Assembly: GCA_028285755.1 (NCBI GenBank)
Contig: JANQOQ010000014.1
Span: 1-64,000 of the forward strand
Direction of reading: 5' to 3'
Origin: Puniceicoccaceae bacterium
Lineage (GTDB): Bacteria; Verrucomicrobiota; Verrucomicrobiia; Opitutales; JAFGAQ01
DNA length: 64,000 bases
The translations under genes were made by a program, and so were the position numbers. The notes beneath the pieces are model-generated. The model ran no database searches. It was not told the DNA's origin and saw only the letters and a program-made list of their open reading frames with translations. Shown one piece after another: positions 28,115-37,635 of this stretch. The number at the start of each line of letters is the position of its first letter. The first letter of the stretch is position 1.

Positions 28115-29107
28115 TTAGCTGCGGAGGCGGCGGAGGATGTTGGAAATTGTTTTCTCGGTATGCGGGTATCTCTGGGCGTACATTTCAAGATGCCGGATTG
28201 TTTTAGTAATGTCAGGTGAACGTTCTGCAAGGGTGAGGATAACACGGCTCCATTCGCGAATGACTTCCGGGTCATCCGCATTTGTGAGATTCTCAAGAGA
28301 TTGATCCAGGTATTTATAGCTGGCAATGGTTGCAAAAGTTTTGATGGCTTCCAGGCGCGTGGCTTTGTCCGGATTTTGCGTAAATTCGAGAATCCTATTT
28401 GTTGCGGATTTTGTATTTCGAAGACCTAAAATTTCGAGGATCTGTATTTGGTGGGGAGTGCCCGGGTCGTCCAGGTGTTTGATTAATGCCTGATCAACGG
28501 TTGCTCCCTTCATGCGCGCAATGGCCTCGATAGCGAGTGTAATGATCTCTTTGTCAGGATTGTCTGTGAAGTGCAGCATTTCGGGAATGTGAGAAGCCTG
28601 GCCAACGAAGCCCAATGCTTTCAGGGAAGCCTGCATTAATTCTCCTTCGTCATGATCCAGTGATTTCGCCAAATAGGGAGCGATAGATGAGTCTCCGCGC
28701 TTTGAGAGTAACTCGATAAGGGCTATCTTTTCTGAGTCGTGTAAAGATGAATGTTTGAGTAGTTCGATGCCGTTGTCGTAAGTGGCGGGAAGCTTAGAGA
28801 CGAGGCGAATGATATTACGGCGTAAGTGTAGATCGGTTTTTTGCTCCAGCTGAGAAGCTATAAATGTTGCTGAACGACTCTTAATTTCAAAGAGACCCTG
28901 TATTGATGCGTTGCGGATTCCGATGGGTTCTGGATCTTTGAGCAGACTTGTGAATATGGGTTCCGCCTGACTGGTATTTCCCTCTTCAAGCAAGGCCCAG
29001 GCTTTGGAAACCTTCGAGAATTGTTTCTTTTGCTCTTCGGAGTAATCCGATCCGAGTAAACTACACCAGGTGAATAATAGAATAATACTGAGGAGCCTGA
29101 GTTGCAT
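28115..29107 (-). CDS. Secreted HEAT-repeat protein
   Basis: Signal peptide (MQLRLLSIILLFTWCSLLG) followed by tandem helical pairs of HEAT/PBS type through the whole 330 aa, for example SSLHDSEKIALIELLSKRGD, EGELMQASLKALGFVG and DKEIITLAIEAIARMKGAT. Such solenoids bind proteins; no catalytic motif is seen. It is downstream of the Gfo/Idh/MocA gene on the same strand (8-base gap), so likely co-transcribed with it and the ThuA fusion gene. In this phylum HEAT repeats often accompany sugar-oxidising enzymes, but the role here is unknown. Confidence 0.8.
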   Translation of the reverse strand: MQLRLLSIILLFTWCSLLGSDYSEEQKKQFSKVSKAWALLEEGNTSQAEPIFTSLLKDPEPIGIRNASIQGLFEIKSRSATFIASQLEQKTDLHLRRNIIRLVSKLPATYDNGIELLKHSSLHDSEKIALIELLSKRGDSSIAPYLAKSLDHDEGELMQASLKALGFVGQASHIPEMLHFTDNPDKEIITLAIEAIARMKGATVDQALIKHLDDPGTPHQIQILEILGLRNTKSATNRILEFTQNPDKATRLEAIKTFATIASYKYLDQSLENLTNADDPEVIREWSRVILTLAERSPDITKTIRHLEMYAQRYPHTEKTISNILRRLRS

Positions 29108-29115
29108 CGTATAAT

Positions 29116-30450
29116 TTACGCGGGGAGTTTCCAGGGTTCGCGCATGGGGCTGGATAGCAAGGCGTTTGCCTCGGGGTCATCGATAAAGGTTTCGGTGCTG
29201 TTATCCCAGCGGAGTTTGCGCCCGAGGCGCATTGCAATTTCTGCCTGCTGGCACACGATTTCAGACTTTACACCCGGGCCGACCGGACAAATCGGATGGG
29301 TACCCTTTTTGACAGATTCAATAAAGTTACGGCGGTGGTCGTTGCTGACGGGTAGCTTGAACTCGTTGGGGCCAATAACTTCGCGCAGGAGGGATTTTGG
29401 ATTTGAATCGATGTAGTTACGTGCGACGTATATCCAGCCTTCATCCCCTTCGAAGAGAATGCCCATGGAGTTACCTCCGTCGAGTTCCTGATAAAAGGGG
29501 TGTTTCTGCATGGCGGTGATGTGATCGATGTGTGTAAGTTTGACGCCATTGGCGTAGCGGTGCTCGACCTCGAATCTCTGATAGGTATCGTAGAGGCCGT
29601 CGGGTATAGAGCCGGTGCCTTCAACCGAGATGGGGCCGGTATCGTCAGCGTCATTGGTCCACTGTGCGATATCGACGTGATGGATGCCCCATGCGCCGCT
29701 TATGCAGCCCAGGGAGTAATCGCGGATGACTGTCCAATTGCGGGTGCAGCGGAGTGTGTTGTAAGGTTTGTAAGGGGCGGGGCCGAGCCAGCGTTCGTAG
29801 TCCAGCCCGTCGGGGACGGGTTCTTCGGGTTGATCCGGGACTGCCTGAAAACTAGCGGAGCCAAGGGTGATGTGCTCGAGCTGGCCAATGCGGCCATTGC
29901 GAATGAGTTCTAAGGCGTGACGGAATCGGGAGTTGGAGCGCTGTTGAGTGCCGAACTGGAAAATGGGGTTGTAGCGATTAATTTCTCTGCGCAGCATCTG
30001 AGCTTCCTCCACGGTGTAGCTGGCAGGTTTTTCGTAGTACATGGCTTTGCCATGACGTGCAGTATCAATGCCCTGGAGTACGTGCCAATGGTCGGGGCTG
30101 GCTATTAGCACGGCATCGAGATCGGGGTCGCGGAGCAGCTCAACGTGATTATTGTAGGTGCGGCATTGTGAGTCGCCGTATTTTTCATCAACCATGGTTT
30201 TTGCCCGGTCCCGGTGCTCTTTGCGAACATCGCATGCGGATATTACGTGGACATCGTCGTAACCCAGGAAAGAGCGCAGATGACCGGTGCCCATATTACC
30301 AACTCCGATGAAGCCGAGGTTTACCCGGCTGTTTGGCAGCGTGCGGCCTGGCTTAGCAATGGCTGTAGCGGGGACGATTGTAGGGAAGACGAGTGCGGAT
30401 GCGCCTGCAGTTTTTAAAAAATGTCTACGGGTAACAGTTTGCTGGGTCAT
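29116..30450 (-). CDS. Tat-exported Gfo/Idh/MocA-family oxidoreductase
   Basis: NAD(P)-dependent sugar oxidoreductase family, often producing or reducing keto sugars. A twin-arginine signal (TRRHFLKTAGASALVF) directs export, with the cofactor likely tightly held as in glucose-fructose oxidoreductase. Rossmann motif GFIGVGNMGTGH, ASPDHWH, and the catalytic EKP motif in YYEKPAS. C-terminal substrate domain includes SGAWGIHHVDIAQW. Four bases downstream of the ThuA-isomerase fusion gene, so the two proteins probably act in one pathway. Confidence 0.92.
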   Translation of the reverse strand: MTQQTVTRRHFLKTAGASALVFPTIVPATAIAKPGRTLPNSRVNLGFIGVGNMGTGHLRSFLGYDDVHVISACDVRKEHRDRAKTMVDEKYGDSQCRTYNNHVELLRDPDLDAVLIASPDHWHVLQGIDTARHGKAMYYEKPASYTVEEAQMLRREINRYNPIFQFGTQQRSNSRFRHALELIRNGRIGQLEHITLGSASFQAVPDQPEEPVPDGLDYERWLGPAPYKPYNTLRCTRNWTVIRDYSLGCISGAWGIHHVDIAQWTNDADDTGPISVEGTGSIPDGLYDTYQRFEVEHRYANGVKLTHIDHITAMQKHPFYQELDGGNSMGILFEGDEGWIYVARNYIDSNPKSLLREVIGPNEFKLPVSNDHRRNFIESVKKGTHPICPVGPGVKSEIVCQQAEIAMRLGRKLRWDNSTETFIDDPEANALLSSPMREPWKLPA

Positions 30451-30454
30451 GAGA

Positions 30455-32188
30455 TTACTTTGCGAGCTTGAGGGTTAAGTCGTTAAAGTAAGCGACCGAT
30501 TCTGAGATTTCGGGGATATTGTTATCCCAGTTGCGTGAGTATTCCAGGCCAAACATTACCGGGTTGATATCGTTATCGCGTAGATGTTTGAGGATTTTAT
30601 CGAGTTTTACAACGCCTGTGCCCCAGGGGACGTCATGCCCGTCAGGGCTCATTTCATGGAGATCGTGCATTTGCATGGTAATGACGCGGTCTCCCAGTAG
30701 TTTGATGGCTTCGTAGGGGTCGATCCCGGCGCGTGCCCAGTAGCCAAAGTCGCAGGCAGCACCGATTAGCGGGCTGCGGCCTTTGGTAACTTCGAGAATT
30801 TGCTCGGGATACATGTAGACAGGCGAGAGGCGCTGGCCATGGTTGTGGATGGCGACCTTGATATTGTATTCGATGCAGAGTTTCTCGACGAGGTCGAGAT
30901 TTTCAGGCTTCGGCTCGGAGAGGAAGGTTTCTACACCGAGCTTTTTGCCGAATTCAAAAATCTTGCGGGCTTCGGCTTCGTCTCCCGGGATATCGAATAC
31001 GAAGTAGGTGAGCATGGTAATGCCGTGCTTGTTGAGTTTGCTGCGAATGGCACGGATCTCGGTATCGGTGAGGTTGTGATCGAGTTTCTTGGGGATGTCA
31101 GCGCTGACGGTTTGGACATTGAGGCCGCCAATATATGCAAGGCCGAGGGAGTCTACCTTTTCGATACTTTCGAAGAGGGTGTTATCCTTAAAGGAGTAGG
31201 CGGCGATACCAAAGTTCCAACCGAGTTTTTCCTGGGCTTTGACTGCCGGGGTGAGTTTAGCGGTGGGAGTGGTGGGACCTTTGAGGTCACCGATGGCGAA
31301 TTGCATACCGTCCTGAAAAAGCTGCAAAACCTTAGGGTCCCATGCATGGATATCGTTGTGACCGATTGAGGTGTAGAATACACGCCCACGTCCATAGCGC
31401 TTGACCCAGCTGATGGAGAAGTCCTTTTCGACCATTCGCTCCGGGAGCATGTTGCGGGATGGATCCATATCCGTGAGTTCCGGATCAATACTGTTAAGTA
31501 CCCGTAAATGATTGGGTGAGTAGGGATCGGTAAATTGAAAAACTTCATCCATCACATCATAATAAGACTCTTTGAAGGCTGAGTTGACGGGGTGGGCAGG
31601 GTCATCAAAGCGCAGGGTGATCCAGTGATCGGCTTTCCAGGGGTGGCCACCGCTTTCGAAGCCGCCGAGCATTTCGCCGAATTCGGGAAAGTAATCATAC
31701 TTGGGCCATTGTGCAAAGGTTGCCCCTGCCGCGTGGATGCCGATAAAGCCGCCGCCTGCGTAGACAAAGTCGAGCAGGGATGAGCGGAGCTCTTCATCGT
31801 AGGTGAGTACGCCTGCCGTATTTTGAAAGCAGAGGGCGTCGTATTGCTTGAGGTTCTCACGGTTGAGGTCGTTGATGTCTTCGCTAAAGGTGAGCTCCCA
31901 AAGGTCGTGGCGTTCGCCCATTTGAATCAAGGCGTAGTTGATGTAGGGTATAGATGCGTGACCGGGACGCCGTTCGTCGTGCACATAGTGGAGATTGTAA
32001 ACCAGGACTTTGCGTGGCTTCTTAGGTATAGCCTGTGCAGAGTTTGGTATCGCCCGGTCGATCCGCTTTAAATTGTCATGACGGATTTCGTGGATACGGG
32101 AAAAGTCGTGGTCGTGGTGGAGGTGTGCCTGAAGGGGCAGTGTAGTCAGCAAAATGAAGGATAGTCCCCAAAGTAGTAAATGTTTCAT
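30455..32188 (-). CDS. Secreted ThuA-domain / sugar-phosphate-isomerase-like TIM barrel fusion
   Basis: Two domains fused. Residues ~40-285 are ThuA-like (trehalose-utilisation, glutamine amidotransferase fold): KVLVYNLHYVHDERRPGH, YAGGGFIGIHAAGAT, GYGRVFYTSIGHND. Residues ~315-575 are a xylose-isomerase-like AP-endonuclease 2 barrel: VAIHNHGQRLSP, ACDFGYWARAG, ITMQMHDLHE with probable metal ligands. ATG 32188 gives the signal peptide MKHLLLWGLSFILLTTLPLQA. ThuA and such isomerases are usually separate; their fusion implies successive steps on one substrate. Upstream of the Gfo/Idh/MocA gene. Confidence 0.88.
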   Translation of the reverse strand: MKHLLLWGLSFILLTTLPLQAHLHHDHDFSRIHEIRHDNLKRIDRAIPNSAQAIPKKPRKVLVYNLHYVHDERRPGHASIPYINYALIQMGERHDLWELTFSEDINDLNRENLKQYDALCFQNTAGVLTYDEELRSSLLDFVYAGGGFIGIHAAGATFAQWPKYDYFPEFGEMLGGFESGGHPWKADHWITLRFDDPAHPVNSAFKESYYDVMDEVFQFTDPYSPNHLRVLNSIDPELTDMDPSRNMLPERMVEKDFSISWVKRYGRGRVFYTSIGHNDIHAWDPKVLQLFQDGMQFAIGDLKGPTTPTAKLTPAVKAQEKLGWNFGIAAYSFKDNTLFESIEKVDSLGLAYIGGLNVQTVSADIPKKLDHNLTDTEIRAIRSKLNKHGITMLTYFVFDIPGDEAEARKIFEFGKKLGVETFLSEPKPENLDLVEKLCIEYNIKVAIHNHGQRLSPVYMYPEQILEVTKGRSPLIGAACDFGYWARAGIDPYEAIKLLGDRVITMQMHDLHEMSPDGHDVPWGTGVVKLDKILKHLRDNDINPVMFGLEYSRNWDNNIPEISESVAYFNDLTLKLAK

Positions 32189-32323
32189 AAGGCGTATGGA
32201 TTCCAAGTTAGCGGTATTGCTACTACGGAGACGCCTTATGCATTATTTCCCCCAAAAGAAATCGAGGAATATTGCTGGAATTAATGATCTATAAGAAAAT
32301 GTTAATAGCCTTAAGCCTATTGT

Positions 32324-33133
32324 TTAAATAAATTTGCTTTTGCGGATGTGGGTCATCATGGGTTCGATGTCGACATCCGGCTCGGAGCCGACGAGGATGT
32401 GGCTCTTATCCCCGGCGTGCCAACCTCCGGTGGGCAGATCGAAATAGCGCTGCAGGTGGATGACCTGCGTTTTCTCAACGGTTTGGCCCGGGTGATGCAG
32501 GGTAAAGAGGTGCACGAGTTTGCCGTTGTCGGTGTGAAAGCAGACGAGCGATACTGACATATCCTGCCAGAAGAATTTTTTGCAGCCGAGGGTGGTGAGG
32601 TCAGCGAGGGACTGTGGTATGCCGCCGAAGGTCGGTGCATCGTTTTGTGTGAGCCACTCGAGTATGTAGGAGCGGTTATCGGAGAGCTCGTCCAGGGAAA
32701 TTTGTGTGTTGTAGACGAAGTCGGCCATGGCCCGCTGAAAGTCGGCTTCGCGATCAAATGAGCTGATTCCGCGGTGATAGCCGAAAAACTGATTGTTGAG
32801 GATAGTGTCCTTAAAGCTGATGCCGATTACAGCGAGTACGAGGCATGCGGCGATGGCGTATGGTGCAAAAGCATGAATCGGGAATGGCAGGATATTACGC
32901 TCAGGCTTGGCAACGGGTGGATTGAGCAAGGAATCCAGGAGGTCAGCGGGTGGTTCGGTTTGCTGGAGTGTGCTCTGGATTTGGCGATCCGTTTCCTGCT
33001 GGTGGTCAAACCAGGTTTTGAGGGACGCATCCTGCCGTAGTTGTTCGTATGCGAGTTGTTGCTCAGAGTCGAATTGTTGCGGTTCCAATAAAGTGGCGGT
33101 GCTCAGGATTTTCTTTGCTTGTTCGATATTCAT
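32324..33133 (-). CDS. Single-pass membrane protein, probable anti-sigma factor
   Basis: 269 aa overlapping the upstream ECF sigma gene by four bases, the arrangement typical of anti-sigma factors. The N-terminal ~85 residues are helical and hydrophilic with no CxxC zinc motif. A membrane helix follows (FAPYAIAACLVLAVIGISF), then a periplasmic domain of ~150 residues containing CKKFFWQDMSVSLVCF and HLFTLHHPGQT. Function is assigned from position and topology only. The domain may sense envelope conditions, which would fit the redox gene block just upstream. Confidence 0.72.
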   Translation of the reverse strand: MNIEQAKKILSTATLLEPQQFDSEQQLAYEQLRQDASLKTWFDHQQETDRQIQSTLQQTEPPADLLDSLLNPPVAKPERNILPFPIHAFAPYAIAACLVLAVIGISFKDTILNNQFFGYHRGISSFDREADFQRAMADFVYNTQISLDELSDNRSYILEWLTQNDAPTFGGIPQSLADLTTLGCKKFFWQDMSVSLVCFHTDNGKLVHLFTLHHPGQTVEKTQVIHLQRYFDLPTGGWHAGDKSHILVGSEPDVDIEPMMTHIRKSKFI

Positions 33134-33636
33134 GATGCGGTGTCTCCTTCGCCCTTGCTGAGTTTTTGGTAGAGGGCGGTTTTGGCGCGGTGCAGTCGTG
33201 ACATGACGGTGCCGATCGGGAGTTCCAGATTTTGTGCGATTTCCTTGTAGGAGTAGCCTTCCAGGTAATAGAGTGAGAGTGGCGCACGCAGGTGCTCATC
33301 GAGCGACATCAGGTGCTGCAGAGCGGTCTGGTGGTCAATGCTGGAATGGCTGACTGCCTCTTCTGCGGTTTGCTGGGCATCGGTTTGCTGGGGGTCTACC
33401 CAGGTGATGCGCTTATCCTTGCGGCGAATATCGATGAAGCGGCGGTAGAGCGTGGAGTAGAGCCAACTCTTGATACGTGAGAAGTCGTGCATTTTATCCA
33501 CACGTTCTGCGAGCTTGTAGAAGGTGTGCTGGGTCAGGTCCTTCGCATCTGCCTCATTGGTGCTCAGGTGCATAGCAAACGCATACAAATTTTGGTAGTG
33601 GTCCATCACGGCTTGTTTGTATGGGTCAGTGGGCAT
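33130..33636 (-). CDS. ECF RNA polymerase sigma factor
   Basis: 168 aa with sigma region 2 (AFAMHLSTNEADAKDLTQHTF, RIKSWLYSTLYRRFIDIRR) and region 4 (LRAPLSLYYLEGYSYKEIAQ then LELPIGTVMSRLHRAK). Coupled by a 4-base overlap to the membrane anti-sigma candidate downstream. Promoter targets cannot be read here; the nearby leftward redox genes are obvious candidates because they lie upstream on the same strand. Confidence 0.92.
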   Translation of the reverse strand: MPTDPYKQAVMDHYQNLYAFAMHLSTNEADAKDLTQHTFYKLAERVDKMHDFSRIKSWLYSTLYRRFIDIRRKDKRITWVDPQQTDAQQTAEEAVSHSSIDHQTALQHLMSLDEHLRAPLSLYYLEGYSYKEIAQNLELPIGTVMSRLHRAKTALYQKLSKGEGDTAS

Positions 33637-33761
33637 GAGCAGGCAGTAGGTAATACCGCTAATTCTGGAATCGGCAACCTCGTTTTTAAGTATTTTGTGT
33701 TACAATTATACATAATAACTGCCTTATGCCCGGTTAGATTTCAAAAAAGTTTGTTAAATGG

Positions 33762-35981
33762 TTATTCGGTCGGTTGCGGAAGTTCATTCCATCCGTTTAC
33801 GCCCATTTGTGGGTTGGAAAGATTGAAGTAGCGGCCCTGGAAGTTGGCGGGAATCCAGATCCACTCGTCCGTCGCTGAGAGATTTGCGAATATGCCTTCG
33901 CTACCGGATAGTGCTTCGATGATGTAGAGCCAGCCCGCGTTCGGCAGTGGTTCGTTGGTCTCCGAATTTACCTGGGATACTGATTTGCTGAAACTGAATA
34001 CATAGGGGTAGCGGCTATCGTCGATGTAGCCGAGACCCAGATTGCCAATCACCGTTTCTGCGGTATTGCGCAGGGTGCCCTGCTGCGGGATGGCTAAAAA
34101 TGGGTTTTCTGTATTCACTGCCGGCGGTGTGTTGGGCACTGGGGTTGCCTGGAATGCGATGATGGTTGCGGCATCGGGCTTTTCACCGGTCACGTTGAAG
34201 CTGCTCCACCCGGCGAGACCCTGGGTCGGGTCGGTCAAGTTCAGGTGTTGCCCCCGGCGGTTGTTGGGTATCCAAATCTTTTCACCGGTAGCGAGCAGTG
34301 TAGCGAGTATGCCGCCTTCCAGGATTGAGGCTGCGGCATCTATGTGGAGCCATCCGGCGTTGGGTAGTGGGGTGGTTTGCTCGATTCCGCCCACGAGCTC
34401 AGTCTGAGTTTGCTGTGAGGCGAGCTCAAAGCTGTAAATGTAGGGAAAGGCGTCACTGATCCAGCCCAGTCCGTAGTCCCCGGCGGTTGCGCTGTTTTTG
34501 ATCTGATCTTCGAGGGGGACGCTAAAGAATGGGTTGCCGGCCTGAATATTGGGAACAATGGGCGGTATGGGTGTCTGCGCGAGTTGGTCGATCTGCGCCT
34601 GCGTGGGTTGCGCGGGTACCGGATCGGTGTTGCGGAACCAGCCGCTGTTGCCCATGGTGGACTGGCTTAATGAGAAATACCAGTAGGCCTGATTTGCCGG
34701 AACATTGACCCATTCGCTCGTATCATATAGGTATAGGAACAGGCCGTTGGTCAGATTTGAAAGGGCTGAGAGCACGTAGGCATAACCCGGGGAGCTGCCA
34801 GTTTGAGTGTCGGCGAGTGCCTGTGAGTGGATAATGGGGAATGCGGAATCATCAATGGAGCCGAGTTGCATATAGCCCTGAGGTGACAGGTCTTTGCGAC
34901 CCTCTACGGCGGGTAGCGCGAGAAACGGATTACCAGTGCCTAAGGTCGGGGGTACCGCCGGTGCGGTCAGTCCCGTCAGGAAAGTGGTGAGTTCATCGCC
35001 GGTTGGTATGGCTGTGGGCGCTGCAAGCGGTATGCGTGCGAGCTGGCCGGTTGCCGGGTTCTTGAGGCTGATGTAGTAGCCTGCCTCATCGGTCGGGAAC
35101 CATACCCATTCGGTGGTTGCATAGATGTAGGCGAGCACCCCGTCATTGACGGAAGTAAACTCCGGGTAAACGTATATCCAGCCTGGGTTAGAAAGGGGGG
35201 TGTCCGGATTTTGCGCCTGAAGGGCAGCATGATGGTCTGCGAGGCGGAAGCTGTAGACGTTCGGGAAATTGTTGTCTGCGATCCAGCCGAGTGACTGATC
35301 CCCGGTGTTTTTTAAATTGTTATTAAGCGGCAGGTTCTGAAAGGGGCTTACGCTGTTGAGTGCAGGGGCTTCGGTAGGCACTACAAGCTCGGGCTCTTGA
35401 GGTGTATCTGAAGATGGATTCACGCTATTGATCGCAGCGCGCATTTCCGCGGCGGGGAAGCTGAAACCTCCATAACCGTTGTGCTTGTAGAGCACTTCCC
35501 ATTGTTGCAGGCCTTCTGCATTGCGCACCCCGTTGATGATGACGAAGAGGGGTTGTGTGGCGGCGACGTCAAAATTGCGGAATGCCGCGCGGTCCTGATC
35601 CATCAGGACGGTTGTGAGCCTGAAATTGTTCATAAATGTTGTAATCTGCTGAGTATCGGGGAGTTCCACGTGGAGATTGATATGGCGGAGCGGGACGCCG
35701 TTTGCATTCCTGCTACCGACACGGGAGAGCACCTGAGTCTCTACGGCTTCTGCCGCCGGTGGACAGAAGGGGCACCACCAGCCGAACCATTCCAATATGA
35801 TGATCTCACCCTCATAATCGTACAAATTCACCATGTTAGTGGTCGTACCGATATTGGGTTCGAATAGTGGACGTGTGAAATTGGGTGCCACATCACCGAC
35901 ATTGGCGACGGGTAAACCTTGGCCCTGGAGGGATGTAGTAGCGAGCAGTATGCTAAGCGTAGTGATGAATAGAGATTTCAT
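33762..35981 (-). CDS. Secreted thioredoxin-fold protein with four ~110-residue C-terminal repeats
   Basis: Signal peptide MKSLFITTLSILLATTSLQG. A TlpA/AhpC-like domain covers residues 25-190 with active site W69-C70-P71-F72-C73. Four divergent repeats then fill residues ~205-739. Each opens with NPFLALP- or SPFQNLP-like text, carries a LGxIxDxxFPxIYSF core and NAGWLYI, and ends with EWIWIPANxxGxYFNLSNP. Aromatic-rich repeats of this kind may bind partners or glycans; none matches a domain I know. The gene is 20 bases downstream of the DUF3570-like barrel gene, so it belongs to the same leftward redox operon. Confidence 0.8.
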   Translation of the reverse strand: MKSLFITTLSILLATTSLQGQGLPVANVGDVAPNFTRPLFEPNIGTTTNMVNLYDYEGEIIILEWFGWWCPFCPPAAEAVETQVLSRVGSRNANGVPLRHINLHVELPDTQQITTFMNNFRLTTVLMDQDRAAFRNFDVAATQPLFVIINGVRNAEGLQQWEVLYKHNGYGGFSFPAAEMRAAINSVNPSSDTPQEPELVVPTEAPALNSVSPFQNLPLNNNLKNTGDQSLGWIADNNFPNVYSFRLADHHAALQAQNPDTPLSNPGWIYVYPEFTSVNDGVLAYIYATTEWVWFPTDEAGYYISLKNPATGQLARIPLAAPTAIPTGDELTTFLTGLTAPAVPPTLGTGNPFLALPAVEGRKDLSPQGYMQLGSIDDSAFPIIHSQALADTQTGSSPGYAYVLSALSNLTNGLFLYLYDTSEWVNVPANQAYWYFSLSQSTMGNSGWFRNTDPVPAQPTQAQIDQLAQTPIPPIVPNIQAGNPFFSVPLEDQIKNSATAGDYGLGWISDAFPYIYSFELASQQTQTELVGGIEQTTPLPNAGWLHIDAAASILEGGILATLLATGEKIWIPNNRRGQHLNLTDPTQGLAGWSSFNVTGEKPDAATIIAFQATPVPNTPPAVNTENPFLAIPQQGTLRNTAETVIGNLGLGYIDDSRYPYVFSFSKSVSQVNSETNEPLPNAGWLYIIEALSGSEGIFANLSATDEWIWIPANFQGRYFNLSNPQMGVNGWNELPQPTE

Positions 35982-36001
35982 GATGGTAAAAGTGTTTGTT
36001 T

Positions 36002-37123
36002 TTAAAAAGTGTGGGTGTAAGCGAGTTTTACAAAAAGCCAGTTGCGGTTGTCGTATAGGTTAACGAAGCGCTGGTCGAGCTGAAGCTCTTCGTAGTCGTT
36101 ATCGTAAGCGCCGATAGATATGTGAAACTGTTGAGCGGTGTCGAAGCTGGTCCAGGTGAGCCCGACGGTGCTGCGGTAGCCGGTGAGTGGGGGTGCTGCG
36201 TCGGTGGCGAGGTTGGCCTGTTCGATCTCGCCGGAGTCTTCGTAGTAGCTGCCAGTGGCCTGAATGGCCCACTGATCGGTGATCTCGTAGATAAGCATGA
36301 GACGCGCGCCGGTGGAATCAAAGTCAGGTGCCTCGGTAGCGTATGAGCCTTGCAGGCGGACGATAAATTGATCGGTGACGGCGTAGTTGAGGCCGCTGCG
36401 GTAAGTGAGGCGCACGTCGCGTTGCGTAGTGTCGTTAACGGAAAGTGCGTTTTCGATGCGAAGGCGTGGGGTGATGATGTTTTCGGAGCGTATATCGAAG
36501 GTGAGGACATCCAAATCTTCAATACCGCGAACGAGCTGGCCGGCACGCTCGCCCTCCACAAAGAGCTCGTAGCCGGGTGCGATGGTCAGGCGGTTGTAGC
36601 TGACGTTGAATTGCAAAAAGGCGTTGGAGCGCAGGTATTCCCAGCGTGTGCCGAGATTAATGCCGTAGCCACCGGGATCCGGCTCGGTATAGGGATCCCC
36701 CACGATGGTGCGGCCTGTCCAGAACTGGCGGTAATATTCATCGAGCCAGATTTCATTGTGCGTGGCGAATCCATCTGAGATGGATGCCTGTGCGGAGAGT
36801 TCCAGTGTGTCGATGATCTGGTATTGGGTGGCCAGGATGGCTGTGAAAAAACGTTCGCTGCGATTGGAGGCTTCTGTAACGATGTCGATCGGGAAGCCAG
36901 CGGGGTCGTAGTCGACTGAAGTGTTCTGCAACTGAACATAAATGGAATAATCGACCTTCTGAAAGGTGCTTTCCCAGTTGATGGCCGAGGATTGGTAGTC
37001 AATATCGTCGGTACCGAGGAACTCGTAATCTATGCTGAAGCCGCTCTCTACTAACTGTGAGTAGAGGCTTGCCGCCGTTGCGAACGCAGTAATGAAAGCG
37101 AAGGATGTATGGGAAAGACGCAT
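36002..37123 (-). CDS. DUF3570-like outer-membrane beta-barrel protein
   Basis: 373 aa with signal peptide and a series of alternating amphipathic strands through to a C-terminal phenylalanine (LAYTHTF), the hallmark of outer-membrane barrels. Strand pairs such as RLRIENALSVNDTTQRDVRLTYR and QFHISIGAYDNDYEELQLDQRF match DUF3570-type proteins. Its start overlaps the TlpA stop by one base (TAATG). DUF3570, DUF4266 and TlpA-type genes commonly occur together, supporting the family call. No ligand known. Confidence 0.72.
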   Translation of the reverse strand: MRLSHTSFAFITAFATAASLYSQLVESGFSIDYEFLGTDDIDYQSSAINWESTFQKVDYSIYVQLQNTSVDYDPAGFPIDIVTEASNRSERFFTAILATQYQIIDTLELSAQASISDGFATHNEIWLDEYYRQFWTGRTIVGDPYTEPDPGGYGINLGTRWEYLRSNAFLQFNVSYNRLTIAPGYELFVEGERAGQLVRGIEDLDVLTFDIRSENIITPRLRIENALSVNDTTQRDVRLTYRSGLNYAVTDQFIVRLQGSYATEAPDFDSTGARLMLIYEITDQWAIQATGSYYEDSGEIEQANLATDAAPPLTGYRSTVGLTWTSFDTAQQFHISIGAYDNDYEELQLDQRFVNLYDNRNWLFVKLAYTHTF

Positions 37124-37629
37124 TATTTTACGGAGTCTATGACGGAGCGTAGTTTTTCAATACCTTCGAAGCCAGCATGGTCGTAAATGAGTTGAAATTG
37201 ATCACCTGTAGCGTCGATAACTGCGAAAAAGGGAATCCCGCGGTTACCGGCGATGGTTTCGTAGAGTTCGCCTGACGTATCTTCGAGCGCGTGCGTGAGT
37301 TTGAGTGCCTTGACGAAACGTTCGGTGCGCTTGGGGTTGGAAATATCGATATTGACGGGCAGGGCGTGAACGGTGATGCCTGCAGGGTTACCGTTTTGGG
37401 TTTTATAATATTCGCCGATTTTGGATTCAATCAGGGGTGTGGATTTGCGGCAGGGGCTGCACCAGTGGGCAAAAAAGTCGAGCAGGATGATGGAGCCCTG
37501 GTAGTCCTGCATATTGACGGTACCGCCGTTGACGAGGTCGCCGAGTTCAAAGGAGTCGAGGGGTTTAGCAGCCAGATTTGATGAGAGGGTGGCCGCTAAT
37601 AAAAGGAGAGGAATGAACGCAATTTTCAT
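37123..37629 (-). CDS. TlpA-like periplasmic thioredoxin
   Basis: 168 aa with signal peptide MKIAFIPLLLLAATLSSNLA and a thioredoxin fold: DFFAHWCSPCRKSTP with active-site C57 and C60, and cis-proline segment GNRGIPFFAVID. Thiol reductase or oxidase in the periplasm, possibly acting on the cysteine pair of the lipoprotein encoded six bases upstream. Overlaps the barrel gene by one base, so the three are one transcription unit. Confidence 0.92.
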   Translation of the reverse strand: MKIAFIPLLLLAATLSSNLAAKPLDSFELGDLVNGGTVNMQDYQGSIILLDFFAHWCSPCRKSTPLIESKIGEYYKTQNGNPAGITVHALPVNIDISNPKRTERFVKALKLTHALEDTSGELYETIAGNRGIPFFAVIDATGDQFQLIYDHAGFEGIEKLRSVIDSVK

Positions 37630-37635
37630 GGTCGT

